In this document: positions 1 to 6,242 of the stretch, in pieces
How positions within the stretch are numbered: position 1 is the stretch's first letter
Layout: each line of letters begins with the position of its first letter
Assembly: GCA_025924845.1 (NCBI GenBank)
Contig: JAICHN010000277.1
Location: forward strand, 1-6,955
Reading direction: 5' to 3'
Length of the DNA stretch: 6,955 nucleotides
Origin: Chloroflexota bacterium
GTDB lineage: Bacteria > Chloroflexota > UBA5177 > JANWHV01
Translations under genes and position numbers: made by a program
Notes under the pieces: model-generated
Told to the model about the DNA's origin: nothing
What the model saw: the letters and a program-made list of their open reading frames with translations, nothing else
Databases searched by the model: none

Positions 1-2
1 AG

Positions 3-1535
3 GACGCCGCCGGGGCGCTCATGGCAAGCTTGGCGGCGCGCGGCCACCGATCCGATGCGCTAAGGGTGTATCAGGTGCTTGCCGCCGCCCTGGATGAACT
101 GGGCTTGGTCCCGGATGACGAGATCGAGGCCTTGCGGGCAGGCCTGCAAAAGATTGACCCAGCCTTCAGAGCGGAGACGCCGGCGCCCATTCATAGAGGG
201 TATCTGCCGGTCCCTTTGACCAGCTTTGTCGGCCGTGCCTGGGAAGTGGGCGAACTAAGCTCCCTTCTCACACGCCCGCCCGCCGGCGGTGGCGGACGGT
301 TGCTCACCCTGACCGGCGCCGCCGGCTGCGGGAAGACCCGGCTCGCCCTGGTCGTTGCCGCCGGGCTGATCGACCACACAGCCTATGCGGATGGTGTCTG
401 GCTGGTCGAATTGGTGGCGATCGGCGCCGCGCCGCCCCCGTCGTCCATGAGCCCTGTCGACTCTACACCGGTGGAGCAAGCGCTGCTGGCCGTCCTGGGC
501 CTGCGCGAGGAGACCGGGAAACGGCTCGGGACTCTGCATGATTTCTTGAGGCCGCGCCGAACCTTGATTCTGCTGGATAATTGTGAGCACCTGGCAGACG
601 CCTGCGTCGCCGTCGCCGCCAATCTGCTCAGCCATTGCCCGGACCTCCGTATTTTGGCGACCAGCCGCGCTCCCCTGGGCATGGTCGGGGAGACCATCTG
701 GCATCTATCGCCGTTGGCAACCCCGCCTTTGCGGGAAAATCCGTCGGTGGAGGATCTCTCTCGGTACGAGGCCACGCGCCTGTTTCTTGATCGCGCCCTG
801 GCCGCGCGGCCCACCTTGGCCCTTGGCGACGACCTGGGCCAATTAATAGGGCGGATTTGCCACAGCCTCGACGGTTTGCCGCTAGCTATCGAGTTGGCGG
901 CAGCCAGGCTCACCACGCTGCCCCCTGCGCTGCTGGCCGAGCGTCTTGATGATTGCCTCGGGCTGTTACGCGGGGGCAATCGGGCAGCACTGCCGCGTCA
1001 GCAGACCCTTGAGAGCACCATGGATTGGAGTTACGCTCTCCTGGCGCCGGAAGCGCGCCTACTCCTGCAACGGCTTGCCGTCTTCAACGGCGGCTGGACG
1101 CGCGCCGCCGCTGAAGCCGTCTGCGCCGATCCGGTGCTCGTTTCCCCAGGAGAACCACCGGCCTTGCCGCGAGAGGCGGTGGCCGACCTGCTGGCCGAGC
1201 TTGTCTCCTGGTCATTGGTAACGCGGAACGACGGGCCGGAGGAGTCTCGTTATGGTTTCCTGGAGACCGTGCGCCAGTATGCCTACGCCAGGCTGGCAGG
1301 CAGCGGCGAGGAGCAGGTATTGCGTGAGCGCCACGGCTTCTATTATCTCGCGGAGGCCGAGCGCGCGAGCAAGGGTCTACTTACCCCCGAGCGCGACCGG
1401 TGGATGGATCTGCCGGCAGCCAACCAGGATAACCTGCGTGCTGCCCTGGCCTGGAGCGTCTCCCAAGAGGGGAACGGCACCGTCGCCCTGAGCCTGGCGG
1501 CTGCCCTGGCGTCGTTCTGGCTCTGGCGCGGTTAG
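3..1535 (+). CDS. SARP/AfsR-like regulator, BTAD end plus NB-ARC ATPase (5' partial, ended by in-frame TAG)
   Basis: The frame is already open at base 3, and the residues before the ATG at 21 (DAAGAL) continue the helix. That ATG is therefore internal and the true start lies upstream of the window. Numbering from that Met, residues 1-45 are the last helices of a bacterial transcriptional activator domain (ALRVYQ, then ELGLVPDDE). An NB-ARC/STAND NTPase follows: Walker A GAAGCGKT at 99-106, Walker B LILLDN at 182-187, sensor ATSR at 213-216, GLPLAIELAAARL at 285-297, and the winged-helix part with TMDWSYALL at 333-341 and FLETVRQYAYARL at 413-425. Proteins of this kind are cytoplasmic ATP-dependent switches that control transcription. 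The DNA-binding domain expected upstream is not visible. The ORF ends at TAG 1533-1535 just after FWLWRG, where relatives continue into the helical repeats; the same frame resumes at once. The ATPase motifs look intact. Family assignment is firm; the regulated target is unknown. Confidence 0.85.
   Translation, partial: DAAGALMASLAARGHRSDALRVYQVLAAALDELGLVPDDEIEALRAGLQKIDPAFRAETPAPIHRGYLPVPLTSFVGRAWEVGELSSLLTRPPAGGGGRLLTLTGAAGCGKTRLALVVAAGLIDHTAYADGVWLVELVAIGAAPPPSSMSPVDSTPVEQALLAVLGLREETGKRLGTLHDFLRPRRTLILLDNCEHLADACVAVAANLLSHCPDLRILATSRAPLGMVGETIWHLSPLATPPLRENPSVEDLSRYEATRLFLDRALAARPTLALGDDLGQLIGRICHSLDGLPLAIELAAARLTTLPPALLAERLDDCLGLLRGGNRAALPRQQTLESTMDWSYALLAPEARLLLQRLAVFNGGWTRAAAEAVCADPVLVSPGEPPALPREAVADLLAELVSWSLVTRNDGPEESRYGFLETVRQYAYARLAGSGEEQVLRERHGFYYLAEAERASKGLLTPERDRWMDLPAANQDNLRAALAWSVSQEGNGTVALSLAAALASFWLWRG
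1533..1535 (+). other. In-frame amber stop interrupting the regulator gene
   Basis: TAG occupies one codon in a frame that is otherwise open from 3 to 2474, about 824 codons. The residues before it (FWLWRG) and after it (LGEGAQWLSRALA) together match the usual NB-ARC-to-TPR junction of this family, which runs roughly FW..RG-x-x-x-EG..WL..AL. Only one residue is replaced, commonly His or Tyr at this place. CAG or TAC/TAT could become TAG by one substitution. No frameshift is involved. A sequencing error, a recent nonsense mutation and suppression or readthrough cannot be told apart from the sequence alone. Confidence 0.85.
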
Positions 1536-1631
1536 CTTGGTGAGGGCGCGCAGTGGCTCAGTCGGGCGCTGGCCGTTAGTGGTGACGGGCCGCTCGCGTC
1601 GCGCGCCGCGGCGCTCAAGGCCCTTGGCACC

Positions 1632-2474
1632 ATGGTGAACGAACAGGGAGAGAGCAAGGAGGCTCTCGTCCACTACAGAGGGAGCGAAGCAATCTATCGC
1701 GCCCTTGGCGATGATGCGGGAACGGCATCCACCCTGATCAATCAGGGTAATGCCGCCAAGTACCTGGGCGATTTCACCCAGGCGCGAATCCTGTACGAGC
1801 AGGGGAGTGAGATGCTCCGCCGTGTCGGCGATAGGCAGACGCAATCAATTGTGCTCAATAACCTTGGCGCCCTGTGTATCGACCTGGACCTTCCGGGCGA
1901 AGCGGCTGTCTATCTTGAGGAGTGTCTGGTCTTGCGCCGTGCCCTCGGGAACGACAAAGGCATTGTGCGGACACTTGGCAATCTGGCTGAGGTCTCGAGG
2001 ATGCTGGGAGACTACACACGGGCACAGACGCTCTACGACGAGTATCTCCCACTGGCAGAGCGGCTGGGCGACAGGGCGGGAACGGCGATTGCCTGGTACA
2101 ACCTTGGCCTACTAGCGCGAGCAAAGGGAGAAAAGGATCGGGCGGTCACGCTCTTCCGCGATAGTCTGATCCTCGAACGAGAGCTGGGGAACAAACGACA
2201 TCTGGCGCATACGCTGGAGGCGCCGGCCGGCCTGGCGGCTCACGAGGGACAGGGGGAACGCGCCGCTCATCTCTTCGGCTTCGCCGGGGCTTTACGCTCG
2301 GCGATCAGTGCCCCCATGCCTCCGGCGAACCTGGCTCTCTATGAAGCGGATAGTACCTTCACCCGTTCCCTTCTTCCCCCGGATTCCCCGGCATCGCGGA
2401 TTGGTGAGGCACTTTCTCTGGAGGCGGCGATCGCCGAGGCCCTGGCGCCGGAAGAGCGTACCGCTGATGTGTGA
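1632..2474 (+). CDS. TPR-repeat C-terminal part of the same regulator, separated by the TAG
   Basis: This stretch is in the same frame as the ATPase upstream. It starts at the first ATG after the stop; the bases 1536-1631 are also open and coding-like. It carries a tetratricopeptide array: LGD, VGD, LGN, LGD and LGN recur at residues 25, 65, 105, 145 and 185, an exact 40-residue period of the TPR_12 type. A degenerate last unit follows (GERAAHLFGFAGALR, 208-222), then the family tail ending in LSLEAAIAEAL (261-271). TPRs in such ATPases bind ligands or partners and hold the switch in check. As a free 280-residue protein it would lack the ATPase, and ATG 1632 falls inside helix A of the first TPR, so it is probably not a natural gene start. 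No convincing ribosome binding site precedes it. It is best read as the 3' half of a split gene or pseudogene; independent translation is possible but unsupported. Confidence 0.7.
   Translation: MVNEQGESKEALVHYRGSEAIYRALGDDAGTASTLINQGNAAKYLGDFTQARILYEQGSEMLRRVGDRQTQSIVLNNLGALCIDLDLPGEAAVYLEECLVLRRALGNDKGIVRTLGNLAEVSRMLGDYTRAQTLYDEYLPLAERLGDRAGTAIAWYNLGLLARAKGEKDRAVTLFRDSLILERELGNKRHLAHTLEAPAGLAAHEGQGERAAHLFGFAGALRSAISAPMPPANLALYEADSTFTRSLLPPDSPASRIGEALSLEAAIAEALAPEERTADV
1704..2192 (+). repeat. Coding tandem repeat, 120-bp (40-residue) TPR period
   Basis: Codons for the LG(D/N) or VGD turn start at 1704, 1824, 1944, 2064 and 2184, each exactly 120 bases apart. The repeats have diverged at the DNA level, but short shared words remain, such as gcgggaacggc in the first and fourth units. 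This is the footprint of the TPR array and not an independent element. Confidence 0.75.
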
Positions 2475-2558
2475 TCGAGTGTGTAGCGTAGGATAGAGGC
2501 CTCCGGGCCGGCAAGGTGAGCCGCCACAAAACCGCGGCCCGCCCCGCGCCTAGGCCAA

Positions 2559-2567
2559 TGGTACACT
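2559..2567 (+). promoter_or_regulatory. Possible extended -10 promoter of the aldehyde dehydrogenase gene
   Basis: TGG followed by TACACT (2562-2567) fits an extended -10 element (TGnTAnnnT). It lies 36 bases before the ATG in the 129-base gap after the regulator. No recognisable -35 TTGACA lies 17 bases upstream (2539-2544 is CCGCCC), which is tolerable for an extended -10 but weakens the call. The rest of the gap (2475-2558) shows only a short GC stem (cgcgg/ccgcg near 2532-2547) without a T-run, so it is not a clear terminator. Confidence 0.35.
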
Positions 2568-2603
2568 GGAGGGAGAACGAAACCGAGAAAGTAGAGGTGT
2601 GTC

Positions 2604-4028
2604 ATGCAAGAATATGGACTGCTGATTAACGGTCAGTGGACGGCGCCCAACGGCACCACCGAGGTGCGCAGTCCCTTCACCGGCGAGCCCATTTATCGCG
2701 TCTCCCTGGCCGGCGAGGCCGAGGCGCACGCGGCGATCGACGCGGCGGCGAACGCCTTCACTACGTGGTCCCAAACGCCCGCCCACGAGCGTTCCCGCCT
2801 CCTACACCGCGCCACCGCCCTGCTTGAGGAGCGGAAGGAAGACCTGGCCCGTACCCTGGCCCTGGAGGCCGGGAAGCCGATCCGCGACGCGCGAGGCGAG
2901 GTAGGACGGGCGGTGCAGACCTTCCGTTTCGCGGCCGAGGAGGCGAAACGAATCTACGGCGAGACTATCCCCATGGACGCCGCGATCGGCTCCGAGGGGC
3001 GGATGGGCATCACCTTTCGCCAGCCGATCGGGGTGATCGCCGCGATCAGCCCCTTCAACTTCCCGCTCAACCTGGTAGCGCACAAAGTAGCGCCCGCCCT
3101 GGCCACGGCCAACACCGTCGTGCTCAAGCCCGCGAGTCAGACGCCGGTATCGGCCCTCAAGCTGGGCGAGATTCTCACCGAAGCCGGCTTTCCGCCCGGC
3201 GTCTTTAACCTGGTGGTGGGGAGCGGCGGCACGGTGGGCGAGGCATTGGTGGCCAGTGACAAGGTGGCCATGGTCACCTTCACGGGCAGCCCGCCGGTGG
3301 GGATCGGCATTCGGAACCGGGCCGGGATGAAGAAAGTGATCCTCGAACTGGGCTCGAACTCCGCCACCATCGTACACGAGGATGCCGATCTGGCCCTGGC
3401 CGCCCGCCAACTGGCGCGGGGCGCCTTTGCCTATGCCGGGCAGATCTGCATCAGCGTGCAGCGGATCATCGTCCACGACGCGATCCGGCAGCGCTTCCTC
3501 TCCCTGTTCCTGCCCCTGGTGCGAGCGCTCAAGGTAGGCGACCCGTTGAGCGAGGATACCGACGTGGGACCGATGATCGACCGCGCCGCCGCCGATCGGG
3601 GCATGGCCTGGATCCAGGAGGCGCTGGACGGCGGGGCCGAGGCGTTGCTGACCGGGAAGCAGGAGGGCAACCTGGTCTGGCCCTGGGTACTGGGCAAGGT
3701 GAAGCGCGACATGAAGATCGTCTGCGAGGAAGCATTCGCGCCCGTGGCCACCTTCCAGACTTACCAGACATTCGACGAAGCGATTGCCATGGTCAACGAC
3801 AGCCAATTCGGCCTCCAGGCAGGGGTATTCACCAACAACGTCAATCTTGCCTTCCAGGCCGGTCGGCAAATCCACACTGGCGGGGTGATCGTTAACGACA
3901 CCAGCAACTACCGGGCGGACCACATGCCCTACGGCGGGGTCAAGCTGAGCGGCATGGGCCGCGAGGGCATCCGCTACACCATGGACGAGATGACCGAGAT
4001 CAAGCTGGTCGCGTTCAATCTTCAATAA
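2604..4028 (+). CDS. NAD(P)-dependent aldehyde dehydrogenase, lactaldehyde-dehydrogenase-like
   Basis: This is a complete 474-residue protein of normal length for the ALDH superfamily, which oxidises aldehydes to carboxylates (or acyl products) with NAD(P)+ in the cytosol. Visible landmarks are the oxyanion Asn152 in PFNFPLN, cofactor Lys175 in LKPASQTP, the Rossmann turn FTGSPP at 226-231, general base Glu248 in ELGSNS, catalytic nucleophile Cys282 in GQICIS, and Glu376 in EEAFAP. The C-terminal oligomerisation part carries MPYGGVKLSGMGREG. ELGSNS, GQICISVQR and the MDEMTE tail resemble the lactaldehyde, sulfolactaldehyde and GAPN-like branch (cd07094/07149 type), so a small hydroxy- or phospho-aldehyde is a plausible substrate; the exact one cannot be read from sequence. 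ATG 2604 has gaggtg at 2594-2599, four bases upstream. The gene stands alone between its own candidate promoter and a strong terminator. The usual EPTVL is WPWVL here (359-363), a mild oddity. Confidence 0.93.
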   Translation: MQEYGLLINGQWTAPNGTTEVRSPFTGEPIYRVSLAGEAEAHAAIDAAANAFTTWSQTPAHERSRLLHRATALLEERKEDLARTLALEAGKPIRDARGEVGRAVQTFRFAAEEAKRIYGETIPMDAAIGSEGRMGITFRQPIGVIAAISPFNFPLNLVAHKVAPALATANTVVLKPASQTPVSALKLGEILTEAGFPPGVFNLVVGSGGTVGEALVASDKVAMVTFTGSPPVGIGIRNRAGMKKVILELGSNSATIVHEDADLALAARQLARGAFAYAGQICISVQRIIVHDAIRQRFLSLFLPLVRALKVGDPLSEDTDVGPMIDRAAADRGMAWIQEALDGGAEALLTGKQEGNLVWPWVLGKVKRDMKIVCEEAFAPVATFQTYQTFDEAIAMVNDSQFGLQAGVFTNNVNLAFQAGRQIHTGGVIVNDTSNYRADHMPYGGVKLSGMGREGIRYTMDEMTEIKLVAFNLQ

Positions 4029-4079
4029 ACAAGTGCGGAGCAAACCCGCACCCTTGCGGGTTTGCTCCGCACTTGTTTT
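4027..4079 (+). terminator. Strong Rho-independent terminator, 24-bp perfect stem
   Basis: Bases 4027-4050 are the exact reverse complement of 4055-4078, leaving a four-base loop CCCT (4051-4054). TTTT (4076-4079) forms the foot, and a further TTT lies at 4084-4086. The left arm starts inside the TAA stop (4026-4028) of the aldehyde dehydrogenase gene. It insulates that gene from the sigma operon downstream. Because the left foot is AAA, the opposite strand also has a short T-run and termination could work both ways, though no convergent gene is seen. Confidence 0.93.
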
Positions 4080-4116
4080 GCTCTTTCCATGAATCGGCGA
4101 AAGGATCGCGCCGCCG

Positions 4117-4149
4117 CGTCGTTTCAACCTATAGAGGGTGAAAACGACG
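4117..4149 (+). promoter_or_regulatory. Imperfect dyad overlapping a possible -10, upstream of the sigma gene
   Basis: cgtcgtttcaacct (4117-4130) and agggtgaaaacgacg (4135-4149) are near reverse complements, with one extra base and one mismatch, around a short centre. TATAGA (4130-4135) sits over the centre and could be a -10 hexamer, but no matching -35 is visible. CGTC at 4117-4120 resembles an ECF -10, and TGAATC (4090-4095) resembles an ECF -35, but the 21-base gap between them is too long for a standard autoregulated ECF promoter. The site could be an operator, or a hairpin in the leader. Only the dyad itself is directly seen. Confidence 0.3.
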
Positions 4150-4171
4150 ATCATGGAGGAGCGCAAGGAAC

Positions 4172-4792
4172 GTGTGGTCCCTGCTTGGTATGGCGGGCGC
4201 GGCGCAGGCCGGCGAAGGGGTCGATCCGGCGGCGGCCTCGCCCACAGACGCCGATCTCGTCATCGCCTTCAAGGGGGGCGACCTGGGCGCGTTCGACAGC
4301 CTGTTCGCGCGCTATAGCCGGCCCATTTTCGGCTACATTTATCGTAGCGTGGGCAGGGCGGCGCTCGCCGAGGAATTGACCCAGGAGGTGTTCCTCAAGG
4401 CGTTCGAGCATCTTCGTCGCACCAGCGAGAACGTGAGCGTTCGGCCCTGGATATACCGTGTGGCCACCACCACTTGTATCGATGCTCACCGCGCGGCGAT
4501 ACGCCGCCCGGTCCTGGCCGACGACGCGGAGGCGCTCATGTCAGCGCCTGGAGGAATAGACCCGGCGGAGCGGCACCTCGAACGCGAGCGGCAGCGTGAG
4601 GTGCGATCCGCGCTCGACGCACTCCCGACTCATTATCGGCAGGCGCTGGTCATGCGGCAGTTGCAGGGTCTCACCTATGCCGAGGTCGCCGAGGCGTTGG
4701 GGATCTCCGTGGAGGCCGTCACCTCGCTCCTCCATCGCGCTCGCCACGCCTTCCGTGCCGCCTATGCACAGCAGCAGAAGGGAAAGGAATGA
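4172..4792 (+). CDS. ECF (sigma-70 group IV) RNA polymerase sigma factor
   Basis: This 206-residue protein has the two-domain ECF layout. Region 2 covers about 41-108: FDSLFARYSRPIFGYIYR, then LAEELTQEVFLKAFEHL with the characteristic D/E-rich E-TQEVF core and RPWIYRVA. Region 4 covers about 145-196: ALDALPTHYRQALVMRQL, GLTYAEVAEALGISVEAVTSLLHRAR, the helix-turn-helix that reads the -35. The linker between them (112-140) is short and there is no extra C-terminal domain. It directs RNA polymerase to a small regulon, probably including its own operon. The start is uncertain: GTG 4172 (with ggagg at 4155-4159, 12 bases away, or aagga at 4165-4169, very close) gives the form listed, while ATG 4190 gives a form six residues shorter. 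The conserved part begins at DADLVIAFKGGD, so either works. The stop overlaps the next start as ATGA, as in sigma/anti-sigma pairs. Confidence 0.92.
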   Translation: MWSLLGMAGAAQAGEGVDPAAASPTDADLVIAFKGGDLGAFDSLFARYSRPIFGYIYRSVGRAALAEELTQEVFLKAFEHLRRTSENVSVRPWIYRVATTTCIDAHRAAIRRPVLADDAEALMSAPGGIDPAERHLERERQREVRSALDALPTHYRQALVMRQLQGLTYAEVAEALGISVEAVTSLLHRARHAFRAAYAQQQKGKE

Positions 4793-5265
4793 TGTTTGAT
4801 CGGCATGCGACGGTCGAACCCCTGCTTTCCGCGTATCTGGACGGCGAGCTGGATGCCGAGCGTCGCGGACTGGTGGAGGCACATCTCGCAACCTGCGCGA
4901 TCTGCGGCGAGAGCCTGGCCGCCTTGCGGGCCGGCGATGATGCGCTGGCTGCCCTTGCCCCTACGCCCGCCATGCCCGCGCTGGAACGCGACTTTCGGCG
5001 ACGATTGCGCCGGCGGAGCGCCCGCTCAGGGCTTACCGCCGGCTTAGCGGTGCTCTTTGCAATCATCGCGTGGAGCGTGGGGCCCGAATTGAAGAAGGTG
5101 ATGCGGCAAAAGGATTTGCCGCTCTGGTTCCGACTGACGCGGGGACTCAGCGCGCTTTTGCTGCTTGCCTCGCTGAGCGGCCTGTTTCGGGAGTTGCTGC
5201 GGGACGTGCGCACCCTGGCCGAATATGCATGGCTCAGCGGTGAGCGGAAGGAAGAGGACCAATGA
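4789..5265 (+). CDS. Membrane anti-sigma factor with zinc-finger (ZAS/zf-HC2) domain
   Basis: This is a 158-residue protein. The N-terminal cytoplasmic domain has LLSAYLDGELDAERR (12-26) followed by HLATCAIC, giving the zinc-binding HxxxCxxC triad His32, Cys36, Cys39 of the anti-sigma ZAS fold that clamps ECF factors. A basic stretch (RRRLRRRSARS, 70-80) precedes a first membrane helix at about 81-98. A polar loop (100-115) and a second membrane helix at about 117-134 follow, then a charged C-terminal tail. The protein is thus anchored in the membrane with little outside the cell, unlike anti-sigmas with large sensor domains, so the signal may come through the small membrane proteins encoded next. 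ATG 4789 overlaps the sigma stop (ATGA) and has aaggg at 4778-4782; a second ATG lies at 4792. Its partner is inferred to be the sigma factor directly upstream. Confidence 0.88.
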   Translation: MMFDRHATVEPLLSAYLDGELDAERRGLVEAHLATCAICGESLAALRAGDDALAALAPTPAMPALERDFRRRLRRRSARSGLTAGLAVLFAIIAWSVGPELKKVMRQKDLPLWFRLTRGLSALLLLASLSGLFRELLRDVRTLAEYAWLSGERKEEDQ

Positions 5266-5798
5266 CCGATACCGTTCGCTATAGCTACAGCCGCGCCCCC
5301 AAAGTGGCCTGGGGATGGGGCTTGATGACGCTGAGCCTCCTGCTCCGACCGCTCTCCGCCCTCGCCCTGGCGGCGCGGGGACGGCCGCTGCCGGAGAAGG
5401 AAACCGTGCGCGGCTCGGTACGCGACATGATGCTATTTGCCGGTATCTTCGTCAGCCCCTTCCTCACCCGGCACGAGTTGCGAGGGGATCGACTGGTGCT
5501 GCGCCAGGGCCTCAACTTCGGCGGCTCGATCCGCTACCACGACATCGCCGCCGTGCATGCCACGGAGCACAAGCCCACGGGGTTTCCGCTTCGACTGTAC
5601 CCGCACACCCTCTTCCTGGCCTTGTGGCCGGTAAATCTGGTGGCAATCCGCCTGCGCCGGCCCCAGCGCTTCCGCCTCTTTCACCTCGTGCCCGGCTGGA
5701 AAGTGCGCGAAGTGGTGATCAACGTTGACCGGCGCGATGCATTCATCGCGGATCTGCGGAGCCGGGTTGCCGCTGCCCAGACGGCACGGGAGCACTGA
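5262..5798 (+). CDS. Uncharacterised membrane protein with bacterial PH-like C-terminal region
   Basis: This is a 178-residue protein. It has two hydrophobic stretches near the N-terminus, about 17-38 (WGWGLMTLSLLLRPLSALAL) and 56-68 (MMLFAGIFVSPFL), separated by a charged segment. A soluble beta-rich part begins at TRHELRGDRLVLRQG (69-83) and continues with SIRYHDIAAV, a LWPVNLVAIRL strand and a closing VINVDRRDAFIADLRSRV. A strand pattern of 'xxYxLxGDxLVLxxG', 'IxYxDIxxV' and a final 'DRxxFIxxLxxRV' helix is typical of bacterial PH-like (bPH) domains, so this is a membrane-anchored PH-like protein. The assignment is by pattern only and moderate in strength; no catalytic residues are evident. 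ATG 5262 overlaps the anti-sigma stop (ATGA), with ribosome-binding bases gagga at 5254-5258. Its place between the anti-sigma and PLDc_N genes suggests a modulator of the sigma system or a sensor of the envelope. I know of no counterpart at this position in the B. subtilis sigY operon. Confidence 0.75.
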   Translation: MTDTVRYSYSRAPKVAWGWGLMTLSLLLRPLSALALAARGRPLPEKETVRGSVRDMMLFAGIFVSPFLTRHELRGDRLVLRQGLNFGGSIRYHDIAAVHATEHKPTGFPLRLYPHTLFLALWPVNLVAIRLRRPQRFRLFHLVPGWKVREVVINVDRRDAFIADLRSRVAAAQTAREH

Positions 5799-5805
5799 GG
5801 ATCGT

Positions 5806-6042
5806 ATGGATCATCGACTCGTTCTTTCAGCCGCGATCGCCGATTCTACCAGTCAGCAGGTGCTGCTTGTGGTGCCGCTCGTGCTGATCGCGCTCGCGCT
5901 CATGGTGTTCGCCTTGATCGACTTGGTCCGGCGCCAGGATAAAGAGGTACGCGGCGGCAAGCTCCTCTGGGGCATCGTGATCGTCGTTATCGGCACCATT
6001 GGCCCGATCGCCTATTTCATTTTCGCGCGGAAGGACGTATGA
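5806..6042 (+). CDS. Small two-helix membrane protein, PLDc_N family (YxlD/YxlE-like)
   Basis: This is a 78-residue protein with two membrane helices at about 19-41 (VLLVVPLVLIALALMVFALIDL) and 54-73 (LLWGIVIVVIGTIGPIAYFIF). They are joined by a charged loop VRRQDKEVRGGK. The pattern D-L-x-R-R ... G-x-K-x-x-W ... G-x-I-G-x-I-x-Y-F/W is the signature of the phospholipase D/nuclease N-terminal (PLDc_N) family; there is no catalytic HKD domain, so it is not a phospholipase. Such stand-alone proteins sit beside ABC transporters and ECF sigma operons, where in B. subtilis YxlD and YxlE help restrain the sigma factor. ATG 5806 was chosen over the upstream ATG 5725, which would run through the preceding gene; it has tgagg at 5796-5800 and starts seven bases after the preceding stop. 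It ends in an ATGA overlap with a paralogue. Confidence 0.85.
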   Translation: MDHRLVLSAAIADSTSQQVLLVVPLVLIALALMVFALIDLVRRQDKEVRGGKLLWGIVIVVIGTIGPIAYFIFARKDV

Positions 6043-6239
6043 GCATGGCGGCCATAAGCCTGGTGATTGCCGTGGCCGCCGTGGTTCTGGACCTCTACTG
6101 CATCAACTATTGCCTGGACGACCTGAACCGGCGTCGGATCGTGGTCGGCGGCAACAAGCAAATGTGGACCGTGGTGATCATCCTGGGCGGTCCCCTGGGA
6201 CAGGCTGCGTATTGGCTGTACGGGCGCGGGGAGTATTGA
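6039..6239 (+). CDS. Second small PLDc_N-type membrane protein (paralogue of the preceding one)
   Basis: This is a 66-residue protein with membrane helices at about 4-22 and 43-61. It follows the same plan as its neighbour: a first helix, D-D-L-N-R-R, GGNKQMW, then WTVVIILGGPLGQAAYWLYGR. Shared positions with the preceding protein include the RR before the loop, GG-x-K, the Trp opening helix 2, G-x-[IL]-G and A-Y-[FW]. It has two Cys residues in helix 1 (21 and 25) that the neighbour lacks. ATG 6039 overlaps the preceding stop (ATGA); an in-frame ATG at 6045 would shorten it by two residues. The function is inferred from context: regulation of, or accessory role to, the sigma/anti-sigma pair or the ABC transporter. 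Confidence 0.82.
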   Translation: MSMAAISLVIAVAAVVLDLYCINYCLDDLNRRRIVVGGNKQMWTVVIILGGPLGQAAYWLYGRGEY

Positions 6240-6242
6240 ACG

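Noticed and set aside
2475..2558. Possible terminator after the TPR gene
   Set aside because: Only a five-base GC stem without a T-run is seen, too weak to call.
2802..4166. Long minus-strand open frame of 454 codons opposite the aldehyde dehydrogenase gene
   Set aside because: It mirrors a well-conserved ALDH gene and runs through the terminator; long antisense frames are common in GC-rich genes because stop codons are rare. Its translation has low-complexity, unfolded-looking composition with no recognisable domain.
4153..4171. ATG at 4153 in another frame (reads MEERKERVVPAWYGG...) as a start for the sigma factor
   Set aside because: It would need a +1 frameshift to reach the sigma frame. 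The sigma frame is already continuous and conserved from about 4247 onward, and no slippery site was seen. The frame-1 stretch ends at a TAG near 4314.
4062..4379. Plus-strand frame from the terminator into the sigma gene
   Set aside because: It overlaps the hairpin and the sigma coding region in another frame and shows no family signature.
5725..5805. Earlier ATG at 5725 as the start of the first PLDc_N protein
   Set aside because: It lies inside the preceding gene and adds a segment unlike the family; ATG 5806 has a ribosome binding site and gives the usual length.
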